From: Paenibacillus peoriae
Lineage (GTDB): Bacteria > Bacillota > Bacilli > Paenibacillales > Paenibacillaceae
Assembly (NCBI RefSeq): GCF_022531965.1
Contig: NZ_CP092831.1
Location: 3,853,001 to 3,917,000 of the forward strand
Direction of reading: 5' to 3'
Length of the DNA stretch: 64,000 bases
Shown: piece after piece, positions 28,328 to 37,763 of the stretch
Numbering within the stretch: the stretch's first letter is position 1
How the letters are laid out: every line of letters starts with the position of its first letter
Program-made: the position numbers and the translations under genes
Notes under the pieces: generated by a model
The model's input: only the letters and a program-made list of their open reading frames with translations
What the model was told of the DNA's origin: nothing
Databases searched by the model: none

Positions 28328-29197
28328 TTACGACAGGCTACTCAGCACAGCCGCTCTCATTTGCTCTACAGCAGGGACAACCCCTGTAAAATACTCAAAA
28401 GCCACAGCCCCCTGGTACACGAACATGCCCAAGCCCCCATGTACAGTGCAGCCGCGCTGTTCACGGCTTTCCTGTAAAAGTCTCGTTTCCAACGGGTTGT
28501 AGATCAAATCACTCACAATGATTCCCTCCGGAATCAAGCTCGTTTCCAGTGGAAGTTCATCCGATAAAGGAGACATTCCCACCGAGGTTGTGTTAATCAA
28601 AACATTCACTGTGGCGAGCACGCTCTTGGCATCCTCGTTGGAATAACCCCTCACTGGGATCGCTTCCGTCGTCCACTCTAATGCCAGTTGCTCAGCTTTG
28701 TCACGTGTTCGGTTCAAAATAATGACCGATTCCGGCTGCTCCTCCAACAGAGCATGAATCACGCCACGAGCAGCCCCTCCGGCTCCAAGCACAGCAATTC
28801 TTGCTCCCTTCAACTCAACAGAAGTCTCTTCTTTGAGGGAACGTACGTAGCCAATTCCGTCCGTGTTATACCCCTTAAGCCGTCCATTATCATTTACTAT
28901 CGTATTGACAGCGCCAATGAGTCTGGCACCTTCATCAATCTCATCCAGATATTTCATAACCTCGACTTTATGGGGAATCGTCACATTGACTCCGCGGAAA
29001 TGCAAAGCGCGAATCCCCTTCATGGCATCTTCCAGCTGATCCGGTTTTACATGAAGAGGTACAAAATCTCCTTCAATCGCCGCTGCCTGCAAAGCTATTT
29101 TATGCATAAGAGGCGATTTGGAGTGCTTGATTGGATCACCCAATACGCCCAATAGTACAAGACCTTGTTCAGTCGCTTCAGACTCCCCGCTGTTCAT
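28328..29197 (-). CDS. aroE: Shikimate dehydrogenase (NADP+)
   Basis: Reduces 3-dehydroshikimate to shikimate. The 289 residues show the N-terminal substrate domain (GDPIKHSKSPLMHK and GVNVTIPHKVEVMKYL). The Rossmann loop is VLGAGGAARGVIHALL with an NRT(RDKA) NADP-binding follow-on. The end is YNPLETRLL and MFVYQGAVAFEYFTG. ATG start with GGGGGAGAG. A large hairpin lies in the 110-base gap to yqeH upstream. Confidence 0.96.
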   Translation of the reverse strand: MNSGESEATEQGLVLLGVLGDPIKHSKSPLMHKIALQAAAIEGDFVPLHVKPDQLEDAMKGIRALHFRGVNVTIPHKVEVMKYLDEIDEGARLIGAVNTIVNDNGRLKGYNTDGIGYVRSLKEETSVELKGARIAVLGAGGAARGVIHALLEEQPESVIILNRTRDKAEQLALEWTTEAIPVRGYSNEDAKSVLATVNVLINTTSVGMSPLSDELPLETSLIPEGIIVSDLIYNPLETRLLQESREQRGCTVHGGLGMFVYQGAVAFEYFTGVVPAVEQMRAAVLSSLS

Positions 29198-29247
29198 CGT
29201 CGCTCTCCCCCATATTGCAAAATATTAGGCCGCACAAATACATGAAT

Positions 29248-29285
29248 GGCGGCAGGAACCAGTACAGTACCTGTTCCTTGCCGCC
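29248..29285. other. Large hairpin between yqeH and aroE
   Basis: GGCGGCAGGAAC (29248-29259) pairs with GTTCCTTGCCGCC (29273-29285) with one bulge and further pairing inside (GTAC/GTAC). No clear T-run on either strand. It may reduce read-through or protect mRNA. Confidence 0.5.
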
Positions 29286-29307
29286 CTATAACATGGTTAC
29301 AGCAACG

Positions 29308-30435
29308 TTATATCAACGCAGGCCGCAAAAGCACACGGACTCCCCGAGGAGCATGAATCGCAACCAGAGCTCCGTTCTCGCTATTTACCCTGATCCATCC
29401 CAAGCCGGAAATATAGATGTCCGATGGAGACTTGCGTGGCACGCGGAACTCATGTCTTGTCCATTCCGGCATCTCTGCCAATTGATCGCGTGTTGGCGGA
29501 GATAACAATTCCCCGGCATGATCAGCGAACAACTGATCAGCTCGCTCCAGCTTCGTGCGATGTATCTTAAGACCACCGTTAATGTAGCAGGTAAAAGATT
29601 GGTGCTGACCGTCGACAAAATCAAATCGGGCCATACCGCCGAAAAACAATGTTTGTCCGGCATCAAGCTGATACGCAGCAGGCTTCAGCGGCTTGTCCGG
29701 CATAATAGCGCTCAAGTCCTGACGGGAGACGATCTCACTGAATCGCCAAGGGTATACAATACCCGGAGTATCAATAATGTGCTTGCCGTCGTCGAGCGGA
29801 ATATTCACCATATCGAGTGTAGTTCCCGGGTAACGGGACGTTGTGAGCTCCTGCTCCATGTCGCTATAATCACGAATCAAACGGTTAATGAGCGTGGATT
29901 TACCCACATTTGTCGCTCCAACCACATATACATCGCGGTTACCACGGAGCTCAGATACCACATCCAAAAGACGGTCAAAGCCCTGATTTTTTTTAGCTGA
30001 GCACAGTACGATTTCTTCCGTGCGAAGCCCTTGCTCCTTCGCTTGCTTTTGTACCCAGTTACGTATCTTGTTCCAATTCGTTACCTTAGGCAGCAAATCG
30101 GTCTTGTTTACAGCCAGTATAACCGGATTAGAGCCTACAAAGCGTTGCAGACCGGAAATCAAGCTGCCTTCAAAATCAAAAATATCTACAATGTGGATAA
30201 CGAGTGCATCCTTGTCGCCAATCTGGCTGAGCAGCTTCAAAAACTCATCTTGATCCACCGTCACTGAAGACGTCTCATTATAGTTTTTGATTCGGAAACA
30301 ACGCTGACAGATGACAGGTTCGCGAGTAAGCAATTTTTCAGGAATAAATCCCGGAAGCTCCGGGCTAGTGGTCTGCACGGTTATACCGCAACCACTACAT
30401 TTGACGGCAGTGCCGCCGTCAGGTCTTTCAGTCAT
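29308..30435 (-). CDS. yqeH: Circularly permuted ribosome-assembly GTPase YqeH
   Basis: Needed for 30S assembly. A zinc knuckle (VKCSGCG and VICQRCF) leads the protein. The GTPase motifs are in permuted order: NKTDLLPK (G4), CSAKKNQG (G5), GATNVGKSTLIN (G1), then TRYPGTT-like (G2) and DTPG (G3). 375 residues from the ATG at 30433-30435, which has GAGGAGG nine bases upstream and overlaps the end of yqeG by 8 bases; an ATG six codons earlier lies on the ribosome site. Confidence 0.96.
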   Translation of the reverse strand: MTERPDGGTAVKCSGCGITVQTTSPELPGFIPEKLLTREPVICQRCFRIKNYNETSSVTVDQDEFLKLLSQIGDKDALVIHIVDIFDFEGSLISGLQRFVGSNPVILAVNKTDLLPKVTNWNKIRNWVQKQAKEQGLRTEEIVLCSAKKNQGFDRLLDVVSELRGNRDVYVVGATNVGKSTLINRLIRDYSDMEQELTTSRYPGTTLDMVNIPLDDGKHIIDTPGIVYPWRFSEIVSRQDLSAIMPDKPLKPAAYQLDAGQTLFFGGMARFDFVDGQHQSFTCYINGGLKIHRTKLERADQLFADHAGELLSPPTRDQLAEMPEWTRHEFRVPRKSPSDIYISGLGWIRVNSENGALVAIHAPRGVRVLLRPALI

Positions 30436-30958
30436 TCTTCTTTTCCTCCTCAAGCCATAAGCCTTTCTTACGTAACCTTGTGAGCGCGATTCGCTCCAAC
30501 CGCCGATTAAATCGAGTCATGACTCCTTCATCATGAATGGATATCGGTAGCACCAACACCGTATGCAACCCCAGTCGGTTACCTCCCAATACGTCCGTCA
30601 ACATTTGGTCTCCGACCATAATAGTTTCTTCCGGAGTCAGCCCCATCATACGGATGGCTCTACGAAAAGACGAGTTGGAGGGCTTCCGTGCGGCATGTAT
30701 AAATTCAATGTCCAAAGGCGTAGCAAACACGGATACACGGTCCATATTGTTGTTAGACACGATGACAAGCTTAAAACCCGCCTGTTTGACCTTCTCAAAC
30801 CAGGCCACCAGCTCGGGAGTTGCATTCGGCGCTTTTGCGCCGACCAGCGTGTTATCCAGATCCGTAATAATGCCGCGATATCCTTGAGCATATAAGCCTT
30901 CCAGATCAATATCAAAGACGGTATTCACCCGTAATTTGGGCATCAGCATTTCAAACAA
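30428..30958 (-). CDS. yqeG: HAD phosphatase YqeG (subfamily IIIA)
   Basis: A 176-residue HAD-family hydrolase with DLDNTLVGA (nucleophile Asp), LVIVSNNN (motif II), and RKPSNSSFRRA plus MVGDQMLTDVLGG (motifs III and IV). Related to eukaryotic GEP4-type phosphatidylglycerol-phosphate phosphatases; substrate here unknown. The start is TTG at 30956-30958, following GAGGTGA; an ATG three codons on is the alternative. First gene of the yqeG-yqeM cluster. Confidence 0.92.
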   Translation of the reverse strand: MFEMLMPKLRVNTVFDIDLEGLYAQGYRGIITDLDNTLVGAKAPNATPELVAWFEKVKQAGFKLVIVSNNNMDRVSVFATPLDIEFIHAARKPSNSSFRRAIRMMGLTPEETIMVGDQMLTDVLGGNRLGLHTVLVLPISIHDEGVMTRFNRRLERIALTRLRKKGLWLEEEKKND

Positions 30959-30986
30959 CGTCGGTCACCTCAGTTTCATACGACAA

Positions 30987-31015
30987 ACTATACCATATTA
31001 CTATGGCTTAGTAAA
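30987..31015 (-). promoter_or_regulatory. Probable SigA promoter of the yqeG operon
   Basis: Minus strand: TTTACT (31010-31015), 17 bases, TATAGT (30987-30992). The -35 overlaps the T-run of the upstream terminator. Confidence 0.6.
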
Positions 31016-31045
31016 AAGCTATCCGCAACAAACGGACAGCTTTTT
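31013..31045. terminator. Bidirectional terminator after the transglutaminase gene
   Basis: AAAAAGCT-A-TCCG (31013-31025) pairs with CGGA-C-AGCTTTTT (31033-31045). It ends the moxR-DUF58-transglutaminase transcript. Confidence 0.88.
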
Positions 31046-31066
31046 CACTAAATATATAGCTAAAGA

Positions 31067-33277
31067 TTAAAATAGACGTTTTATCCAGCCTTCTTTGTGT
31101 AACAGAGAGGCTTGCTTGCGAACCATATGCCAATCTTCTGCGGTTACGGATGAGGGACTATAACGCGCCTGTTCAAATCGTCCAAGCAGCTGATGTAAAA
31201 TTGAAGCCTGTTCCGGTACTTCTAGCGACCATCTATCAACTGATTCCCTCAGTGTTTCGTGACTGGCGCGGACAAATCCCCTTCTTCGCATGTACCTTAA
31301 CCAGTGCTCAGTTTCGACGACCACCTTTTCATCCGGAGTCAACGGCTTACCTCTGCGTAAACGCAGCAGGTAAAAGTGAAGGTCTGCCCGATTACGCCAG
31401 ACGACATAAGCAGCCCACAACAGCAGAATTGCAGCAGCAGAACCTATAATTACAGGATGAATCTTTGAAGCTTCCTCCGGATTAGTCTGCGGGGTCTGCT
31501 CAGGCTGTTCCGGTTCAGACTGATCTTTAACCTCTGGGGCTTCTGGAGTCTTTGAATCCTCCTGTTCCGTAAGCAGCGGCATATCAAAGCCAGGCGTTGC
31601 TTCTACAGGAACCCAACCGTATTCACCTAAATATACTTCCGCCCAGGAATGAGCATCCGCATTTGTCACGGAGTAAGAGGACATATTTTCGTCACCTTCA
31701 CCCGTTGTTGCATCATCTGAAAACGTCTGCTGACCAGGTGCATACCCTTTAACCCAACGGGCCGGAACCCCAACGGAGCGAGCCATCATGACTAATGAGG
31801 TGGAATAATAATCGCAATAGCCCTCCCGAATCTCAAACAGAAAGGCATCCACAAAATCTCTGCTTCTTTTCCGTGAGAGATCCGGATTGTTCGTATATGC
31901 ATAATTTTGCTGCAAATACTGCTGTAGTAATCCGACTTTTTCATATGGCGTTTTCGCCGTTGACGTTACGTTCTGAGCCAAATCACGAACCCGCTGTGGC
32001 AACTCATCTGGAATTTGTAGATAGGCTTCCTGTTTGTTTTTTCCGTACAACTCATTAAAAGTTTTTGTGCGTAGCTCTTTCTCAGGGATCACAGGGACAT
32101 GCGATACCAGAGTATACGTTTTAGGATAAGCAGTTCTTCGGGAGGATGGATTCCAAAGCAGTTCCGCCTGTTCCGGCTTCCAACGTAACCCGTCTGCCCG
32201 TGAATCTCTGTCCACCGATTGAACACGCTGCACCGAATAAGCGCCAAATAGAACAGGATAGCTTTGGTCGTTTTGCATCGTAATGGTCTGAACGACCTGC
32301 TCAGTCGAATGCCGCGTTTCTTGTGTGTTTTCAAGCTCTGCGGTCATTGGAACATCATTTAACGTTTGATCATCGTTGCCCTTGTCACTCCAGCCTGTAC
32401 CGGAATAGGTTCGTTTCGTTTCCCCCCGCCAATAGCTTCGTTGAGTGGTCGTGATGGTCATGACAGGAGAATAGTCAAAATTAAAACCTCCCCCCAACCG
32501 ATTATCCTGGCGACTATAACCCGATGCAGTGTTCATCCGCTGATCCAGTGCCCCAGATCCATTGTTGATCCCGGCGGTAGTTGAGCTATTTCTCTGGGTC
32601 CACGCTGTATAGGGATCCGTCAAAGCGGGCTGTACCTCGGGCATATTGACACCAGCCATAATAATGAGCGCAAAAATGACCGCAATATTGGCTGCTATTT
32701 TATATGGATAGCGCCGAATATGCTTCCATCCTTGAGGATAATGCTGCCGAAAATACTGCAGATGCTGTGTCACCAGCCAACCCATACCAGCAAAGACGAT
32801 CCAAGCAACCTCCTCCCACAGCACAGTTGGCGTGAAGGAATCAAGTACTGCCAGCGCGGCAATGTTAATACCCACAAAAACAAGAATCCGCTGCTTCGTT
32901 GTAACGATGAGCGGCACCATTTCAATAACTAGCCAAGCAATGAGGGAAAACCAAATATAAGGTGACATATTGGAAATAAACTGGTCCAGGCGATTGGCTA
33001 CCCCTCCGAAGGGGATAATGATTGAATAAGACACCAATGTCCGATACAAAATAAAAAACAGCGCCGCCGCCTTAACAATAAATTCAATCCAGGGACGAAC
33101 TGGTAGTACAATCTTCACCAGAGCCAGCATTGTAATGGTCATTAGTACGAGTGCTCTTGTCTCTTCCAACCATAATTCGGAAGCAAAAGAAACCCATTGC
33201 ATGGCAATAATAATAATCCATAAAAATGTAAAAGCGGGGACCCAGGAACCCTTTAACGATTGTAACCAGCTCTTCAT
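31067..33277 (-). CDS. Membrane transglutaminase-like protein (TgpA/YebA family)
   Basis: A 736-residue protein with five to six N-terminal membrane helices, an extracellular transglutaminase-like cysteine-protease fold, one further helix (about 615-632) and a C-terminal DUF4129-like domain. The catalytic triad region is visible as EGYCDYYSTSLVMMARS (Cys), NADAHSWAEVYL (His) and VPVEATPGFD (Asp). TgpA-type proteins of MoxR operons are thought to act on extracellular proteins or peptides; the substrate is unknown. Its ATG overlaps the DUF58 stop as ATGA. Last gene of a three-gene operon matching Bacillus yeaC-yeaD-yebA. Confidence 0.9.
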   Translation of the reverse strand: MKSWLQSLKGSWVPAFTFLWIIIIAMQWVSFASELWLEETRALVLMTITMLALVKIVLPVRPWIEFIVKAAALFFILYRTLVSYSIIIPFGGVANRLDQFISNMSPYIWFSLIAWLVIEMVPLIVTTKQRILVFVGINIAALAVLDSFTPTVLWEEVAWIVFAGMGWLVTQHLQYFRQHYPQGWKHIRRYPYKIAANIAVIFALIIMAGVNMPEVQPALTDPYTAWTQRNSSTTAGINNGSGALDQRMNTASGYSRQDNRLGGGFNFDYSPVMTITTTQRSYWRGETKRTYSGTGWSDKGNDDQTLNDVPMTAELENTQETRHSTEQVVQTITMQNDQSYPVLFGAYSVQRVQSVDRDSRADGLRWKPEQAELLWNPSSRRTAYPKTYTLVSHVPVIPEKELRTKTFNELYGKNKQEAYLQIPDELPQRVRDLAQNVTSTAKTPYEKVGLLQQYLQQNYAYTNNPDLSRKRSRDFVDAFLFEIREGYCDYYSTSLVMMARSVGVPARWVKGYAPGQQTFSDDATTGEGDENMSSYSVTNADAHSWAEVYLGEYGWVPVEATPGFDMPLLTEQEDSKTPEAPEVKDQSEPEQPEQTPQTNPEEASKIHPVIIGSAAAILLLWAAYVVWRNRADLHFYLLRLRRGKPLTPDEKVVVETEHWLRYMRRRGFVRASHETLRESVDRWSLEVPEQASILHQLLGRFEQARYSPSSVTAEDWHMVRKQASLLHKEGWIKRLF

Positions 33278-34521
33278 AGTGTCCCTCCCCCCATTACAGC
33301 CGGGAGCTCTTCAAGGCTCTCAACATCGTAGCCCTTAATTCCCCTTGCACGAAGCATGCTCATCCATTCTTCAACTTCTCCCTCAGCAGAACCTTCTCCG
33401 ATATAAACGTGGCACGGAGTCATCCCCCGGGTATCGGCCCAGCGAAGAAGCTCCATCGCCTGATAATCCTTCAGCGGACTAATCAGTATAAAATAACAGC
33501 CTTGCGGAAACTGGCGCACACTGCTTTCTACAGCGGATTTCAAACTACCTTGTGAAGTGGTGTGTATGTCTACCAAGTGATGCATCATTCGTTGTCGTTC
33601 CATTGTCTGCTCACTTGGTTGAAAGACGGTGCCTTTCTCTCCAGCTGTGCACAATCCAACCCCCATTCGCTCCCGTCCACCATATTCCAGCAATGAAGCG
33701 GTAGAGGATACAGCTAGCTCAAACTGTTCGGCGTTCACATAATGCTTCATGTGTACGTCCAGCACAAGCATCGTTTTAGGAACGGTCTCATGCTCAAATT
33801 CCTTGGATTTCCAGCTACCTGTACGCGCCGTCGCATTCCAGTGGATGCGCGAAAACCGATCTCCATATACATAATCCCGTACACCGTTAATTTGTGTCGT
33901 TTCACGCCGCGTACGAGTTTGAACGGTCTGCGGTCCAGACATCCTTGAGCGACGGTCATTCATCTGCCAATACGGAATGAATACCGTTCGGGGCAGAACC
34001 CGAAATTCACCGCGTGCGTTCAAGCTGCCTTTGTGCTCCAACAGACCGAAGATGTCCTCACTCACACATTCCGTTTCCTCAAAGTGATAGCTTCCTCGCT
34101 CTAAAGCGGGAGTCTGAAATGTAAGCTTACCGCCCCCTTTTAGATTGGGAATGACACTATCCTCAAACGACCAGGACTCACCTGTATGTCGCTTAAGGAC
34201 CTCACGGACAATGACATAGGGTAACGGAAGAAATCCAGGAATGCTGAGGCTCAGCTTTACATGCACCTGATCTCCTGCATGCAGCAGTTCTCCAAAATCC
34301 GAGCCTTGCGAAAGCTGCCGGGAGCCTTGCACACGGCGAACTCCGCTCAGACCAACGATCCATAAATAAACGATTAACAGCGTAACCATAGACAACAGCA
34401 TGACCGACGTCTTGCCGCCCTGAAACAACAAATATAGCAGGCACACCACCCATATGACCATCAGAAGCCAGATGCGGCCTGACAGCCGGGGAAGCCTGCG
34501 CTTCCTTTTGACCATATTCAT
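33274..34521 (-). CDS. DUF58 domain protein (YeaD-like)
   Basis: A 415-residue protein with two N-terminal membrane helices (about residues 15-52), a beta-rich middle and the DUF58 core. The core shows GVRDYVYGDRFSRIHWNATARTGSWKSKEFEHE followed by a vWA-like fold with a MIDAS-like opening (LVLDVHMKHY). DUF58 proteins pair with MoxR ATPases, probably presenting targets to the chaperone. ATG start, three bases after the moxR stop; overlaps the transglutaminase gene. Confidence 0.88.
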   Translation of the reverse strand: MNMVKRKRRLPRLSGRIWLLMVIWVVCLLYLLFQGGKTSVMLLSMVTLLIVYLWIVGLSGVRRVQGSRQLSQGSDFGELLHAGDQVHVKLSLSIPGFLPLPYVIVREVLKRHTGESWSFEDSVIPNLKGGGKLTFQTPALERGSYHFEETECVSEDIFGLLEHKGSLNARGEFRVLPRTVFIPYWQMNDRRSRMSGPQTVQTRTRRETTQINGVRDYVYGDRFSRIHWNATARTGSWKSKEFEHETVPKTMLVLDVHMKHYVNAEQFELAVSSTASLLEYGGRERMGVGLCTAGEKGTVFQPSEQTMERQRMMHHLVDIHTTSQGSLKSAVESSVRQFPQGCYFILISPLKDYQAMELLRWADTRGMTPCHVYIGEGSAEGEVEEWMSMLRARGIKGYDVESLEELPAVMGGGTL

Positions 34522-34524
34522 TAC

Positions 34525-35484
34525 CTAAGGACGCTCCATTCGTACGGGTACATGTACCTGCCGAAGGACAGCCTCCAGCACGGACTGGGCATTGGAACTA
34601 TCCAGGCGCGCCTCGGGACGCAGCAACAAACGATGCGCTAGCACATAAGGTGCCAGCGCCTTCACATCATCAGGCAGCACATAGTCACGGTTGTCCAGAA
34701 AAGCGTATGCCTTCGCAGCCATTACAAAAGCAAGCGCCGCCCGAGGGCTAGCTCCCAGCAGCACAGATGGATGTTCTCTTGTCGCACGTACGATATCAAG
34801 TAAATAGGACGTCACTGCTTTGTCCATATAAATCCCTCTAATTTCCTGCTGGATGTCAGCAATCTGCTCCATATGAGCTACAGCCTCCAGACGATCTGCT
34901 GGCTGGCCTGCCTGATGATGGAGCAGCATGTTTCGCTCCGTCTCCATATCAGGATAACCCAAGCTGATTTTGAGCATAAAACGATCTAACTGTGCTTCCG
35001 GCAGCATATAAGTGCCTTCAAAATCAATCGGGTTTTGTGTCGCACACAACATAAAAGGATGAGGCAACATATGAGTGTCCCCATCCACCGTCACACTGCG
35101 TTCCTCCATAACCTCCAGCAGAGCTGACTGGGTTTTCGTCGTCGCTCGGTTAATTTCATCCGCCAGCAAAATATTAGTCATCACAGGACCCGGACGGAAA
35201 TAAAAACGCTCGTCCCGTGGATGAAATATGGATACCCCTGTAATATCACTCGGGAGAATATCAGGATTACATTGAACACGGCGGTAATCACCGCGCATGG
35301 ATTTGGCAAGAGCCTTGATCATTTGCGTTTTTCCCGTACCCGGAACATCCTCGATCAGAATGTGTCCACCCGCCAGCATAGCCGTAAGCAGTAATTTTAT
35401 TTCAAAGGATTTACCTAATATACATGATTCCAGATTAGAACGGATTGCAGATACAATCTGCACAGATTCTTGACGTACGGACAT
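34525..35484 (-). CDS. MoxR-family AAA+ ATPase
   Basis: A 319-residue AAA+ ATPase of the MoxR group, likely a chaperone that matures or activates partner proteins. Walker A is EDVPGTGKT (about residues 44-52), Walker B is ILLADEINRA, and sensor 1 lies in FMLCATQNPIDFEGTY. The arginine finger region is PEAQLDRFMLK, and the C-terminal lid has LGASPRAALAF. ATG with AGGAGG upstream. First gene of the operon with DUF58 and transglutaminase genes. Confidence 0.93.
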   Translation of the reverse strand: MSVRQESVQIVSAIRSNLESCILGKSFEIKLLLTAMLAGGHILIEDVPGTGKTQMIKALAKSMRGDYRRVQCNPDILPSDITGVSIFHPRDERFYFRPGPVMTNILLADEINRATTKTQSALLEVMEERSVTVDGDTHMLPHPFMLCATQNPIDFEGTYMLPEAQLDRFMLKISLGYPDMETERNMLLHHQAGQPADRLEAVAHMEQIADIQQEIRGIYMDKAVTSYLLDIVRATREHPSVLLGASPRAALAFVMAAKAYAFLDNRDYVLPDDVKALAPYVLAHRLLLRPEARLDSSNAQSVLEAVLRQVHVPVRMERP

Positions 35485-35614
35485 AGCTCTGTAAACCTCC
35501 TAGATAGCAACCTGTTTCCTATTATTGTACATGAAGGTAGGCACAGAGTACACTTAACCCCCTGCCCATATTATTCAAACTCCATCCTTCTTTCGATCTC
35601 TCATGTGCAGAACA

Positions 35615-35647
35615 ATTAAAAACCCTTCGGTCATTAGATCCGAAGGG
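35615..35647 (-). terminator. Terminator of the spoVA operon
   Basis: CCCTTCGG (35623-35630) pairs with CCGAAGGG (35640-35647); on the minus strand TTTTTAAT follows. It lies about 50 bases after the spoVAE stop. Confidence 0.88.
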
Positions 35648-35699
35648 CACATGTATACAATTATTTATCTTACGATGTCAAATCTAAAGTACGCTGCTT

Positions 35700-36056
35700 T
35701 TATATGCTTCCTTTTGGACGAACAAACAAGCATGCCAGAAAAGAGAAAATAATCGCAGAGGAAATCCCTGCACTTGTCAGACTAAAAATCCCTGTAATGA
35801 CACCCAACCATCCGTCCTTCTCCAATTCGGTTAATGCGCCGTGTACAAGTGAGTTACCAAAACTGGTAATTGGAATGGTCGCACCCGCCCCTGCAAATTT
35901 AATAAGCGGATCGTATATCCCAACAGCATCAGCAATTGCACCTGCAACTACCAACGTACTCATCGTATGTGCCGGCGTCATTTTGAACACATCCATCATC
36001 AATTGGCCCACGACACAAATGGCACCACCCACTAAAAAAGCCCATAGAAATATCAT
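35700..36056 (-). CDS. spoVAE: Stage V sporulation protein AE (SpoVAEb type)
   Basis: A 118-residue inner-spore-membrane protein with four hydrophobic segments. It carries the family core GIYDPLIKFAGAGATIPITSFGNSLVHGA, which SpoVAC also has. SpoVA proteins move Ca-dipicolinic acid into the forespore and release it at germination. Its ATG overlaps the spoVAD stop. Last gene of the operon. Confidence 0.94.
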   Translation of the reverse strand: MIFLWAFLVGGAICVVGQLMMDVFKMTPAHTMSTLVVAGAIADAVGIYDPLIKFAGAGATIPITSFGNSLVHGALTELEKDGWLGVITGIFSLTSAGISSAIIFSFLACLFVRPKGSI

Positions 36057-37075
36057 ACTGTTCCTCCCGCCTCAAAAGCTACAGCATGTGCAACACAAGG
36101 AATGCTCTCACCCTGCTGTGTAGTCAAAGGAGATAATAACGCTCCAGTCGCCACCACCAGTACCTTTTGTAGCTCTCCTTTTTCGATCCGCTTCAACAAA
36201 TGCCCGTAGGTTACAACAGCCGAGCAGCCACAACCACTGCCTCCTGAAATGACTTTCTTTTGCTTATTAATGTCGTAAATCAGTAAACCGCAATCATTAA
36301 ATTCCGTCTGATTCATATCAAACCCATCTTTTTTGAGCAACTCCTTGGCAATCGGCAGCCCCACAGAGGCTAAATCGCCCGTTACAATGAGGTCATAGTA
36401 ACTAGGGTCACGGCCAGTATCTCGAAAATGAGACAACAGCGTATCCGCAGCCGCGGGAGCCATGGCTCCACCCATATTAAAGGGGTCTTTAATGCCCATG
36501 TCCATTACACGTCCAATGGTAGCACAATCCACCACCGTCCCTGACTTGGCATGGCCCACTATTGCGGCGCCGGAACCGGTAACAGTATACTGAGCCGTAG
36601 GAGGCTTCTGCGATCCGTATTCATTAGGATAGCGGAATTGTTTTTCCACAGTACAATTATGGCTAGTCGTACCCGCCATCACGTAGTCACCGGCCTCTGA
36701 GTCCACAATAAGTGCGGCTAAGGCTAAGCTTTCCATGGATGTTGAGCATGCTCCAAAAACACCCAAATAGGGAATGGCCAGCTTGCTAGCCGAGAAGGAG
36801 CTACTGACAATCTGATTCATCAGATCACCACTAATAAAAAACTGCACTTCTTCTTTGTTCAAATTGGCATTAATTAGCGCCAGCTCTGTAGAGTGCTCAA
36901 TCAATCTACGTTCCGCTTTTTCCCACGTTTTCTCGTTGATTTCTATATTGTCATAAATATAATCAAAATCTGTGGACAACGGCCCCTCTCCTTCATCCGG
37001 GCCCACAACAGTGGCACTTCCAATGATGCGTGGTCTCGATTCAAACTTCCAGGTTTGTCCTCCCTGTCTTCTCAT
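36053..37075 (-). CDS. spoVAD: Stage V sporulation protein AD
   Basis: Dipicolinic-acid-binding subunit of the SpoVA channel, with a thiolase/ketoacyl-synthase fold. The 340-residue protein has the YLGVFGACSTSMESLA segment (thiolase-like Cys), VTGSGAAIVGHA and GCGCSAVVTYGH. It is soluble and peripheral to the membrane. ATG overlaps the end of spoVAC as ATGA, and the end overlaps spoVAE, indicating tight coupling. Confidence 0.96.
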   Translation of the reverse strand: MRRQGGQTWKFESRPRIIGSATVVGPDEGEGPLSTDFDYIYDNIEINEKTWEKAERRLIEHSTELALINANLNKEEVQFFISGDLMNQIVSSSFSASKLAIPYLGVFGACSTSMESLALAALIVDSEAGDYVMAGTTSHNCTVEKQFRYPNEYGSQKPPTAQYTVTGSGAAIVGHAKSGTVVDCATIGRVMDMGIKDPFNMGGAMAPAAADTLLSHFRDTGRDPSYYDLIVTGDLASVGLPIAKELLKKDGFDMNQTEFNDCGLLIYDINKQKKVISGGSGCGCSAVVTYGHLLKRIEKGELQKVLVVATGALLSPLTTQQGESIPCVAHAVAFEAGGTV

Positions 37076-37581
37076 AAGTGATTGCCTCCTACACCAAGGA
37101 TGGCATATATAACGCCTATGATAAATGCAGCCACCACCCCGAATACGACAACCGAGCCTGCCAGTTTGAACATATTCGCGCCCACTCCGAGCACCAGCCC
37201 CTCAGAACGATATTCCAATGCAGCCGAACACATGGAGTTAGCAAAGCCTGTAATTGGCACAGCGGTTCCCGCTCCCGCCCATTGGGCAACCTTATCGTAA
37301 ACCCCGATACAGGTTAATATGACCGCCAGCAAGATCATCATAGATGAGGTCGGCGGGGCGGCCTCCTTGGCTGATATGTGCATCCCTGCCATAAAAGCCT
37401 CCTGAATCGCCTGTCCAATCACACAGATCCCGCCTCCAACCAGAAAAGCGCGCACACAATTGGCAAATACTTTTCTCGAGGGCTCATGCTTTTGTGAAAT
37501 ATTCTGATAGTCCTTCTCATTTATGGACAGCGGCGACGTATTGGTACGAAAACCGCGCTGCCCGGATTTAGCTGGCATCAT
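37072..37581 (-). CDS. spoVAC: Stage V sporulation protein AC
   Basis: A 169-residue polytopic protein with the SpoVAC core FLVGGGICVIGQAIQEAF, then GVYDKVAQWAGAGTAVPITGFANSM. In Bacillus SpoVAC acts as the mechanosensitive part of the DPA channel. ATG start after AAGGGGTGGTG. First gene here: no spoVAA or spoVAB precede it, and no spoVAF or spoVAEa follow. Confidence 0.95.
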   Translation of the reverse strand: MMPAKSGQRGFRTNTSPLSINEKDYQNISQKHEPSRKVFANCVRAFLVGGGICVIGQAIQEAFMAGMHISAKEAAPPTSSMMILLAVILTCIGVYDKVAQWAGAGTAVPITGFANSMCSAALEYRSEGLVLGVGANMFKLAGSVVVFGVVAAFIIGVIYAILGVGGNHL

Positions 37582-37640
37582 TCACCACCCCTTATCTGTA
37601 AGTTTTCGCGCTTAGCGGTTCGAATTGCTTGGGTCTTTTT

Positions 37641-37670
37641 CATTATGAGCTTTTTGGAGAAATGTTATGT
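37641..37670 (-). promoter_or_regulatory. SigG-like promoter of spoVAC-AD-AE
   Basis: Minus strand: ACATA (37666-37670), 18 bases, CATAATG (37641-37647), 60 bases before spoVAC. Close to the SigG pattern with one mismatch at the end of the -10 box. Confidence 0.5.
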
Positions 37671-37763
37671 CAGGAAAATGATATCGTGGACATTCCGTAC
37701 AAATCCATTCATACTAAATACATGACGACCACTGGTTAATTAATAAGGAGTGAGGTATACATC

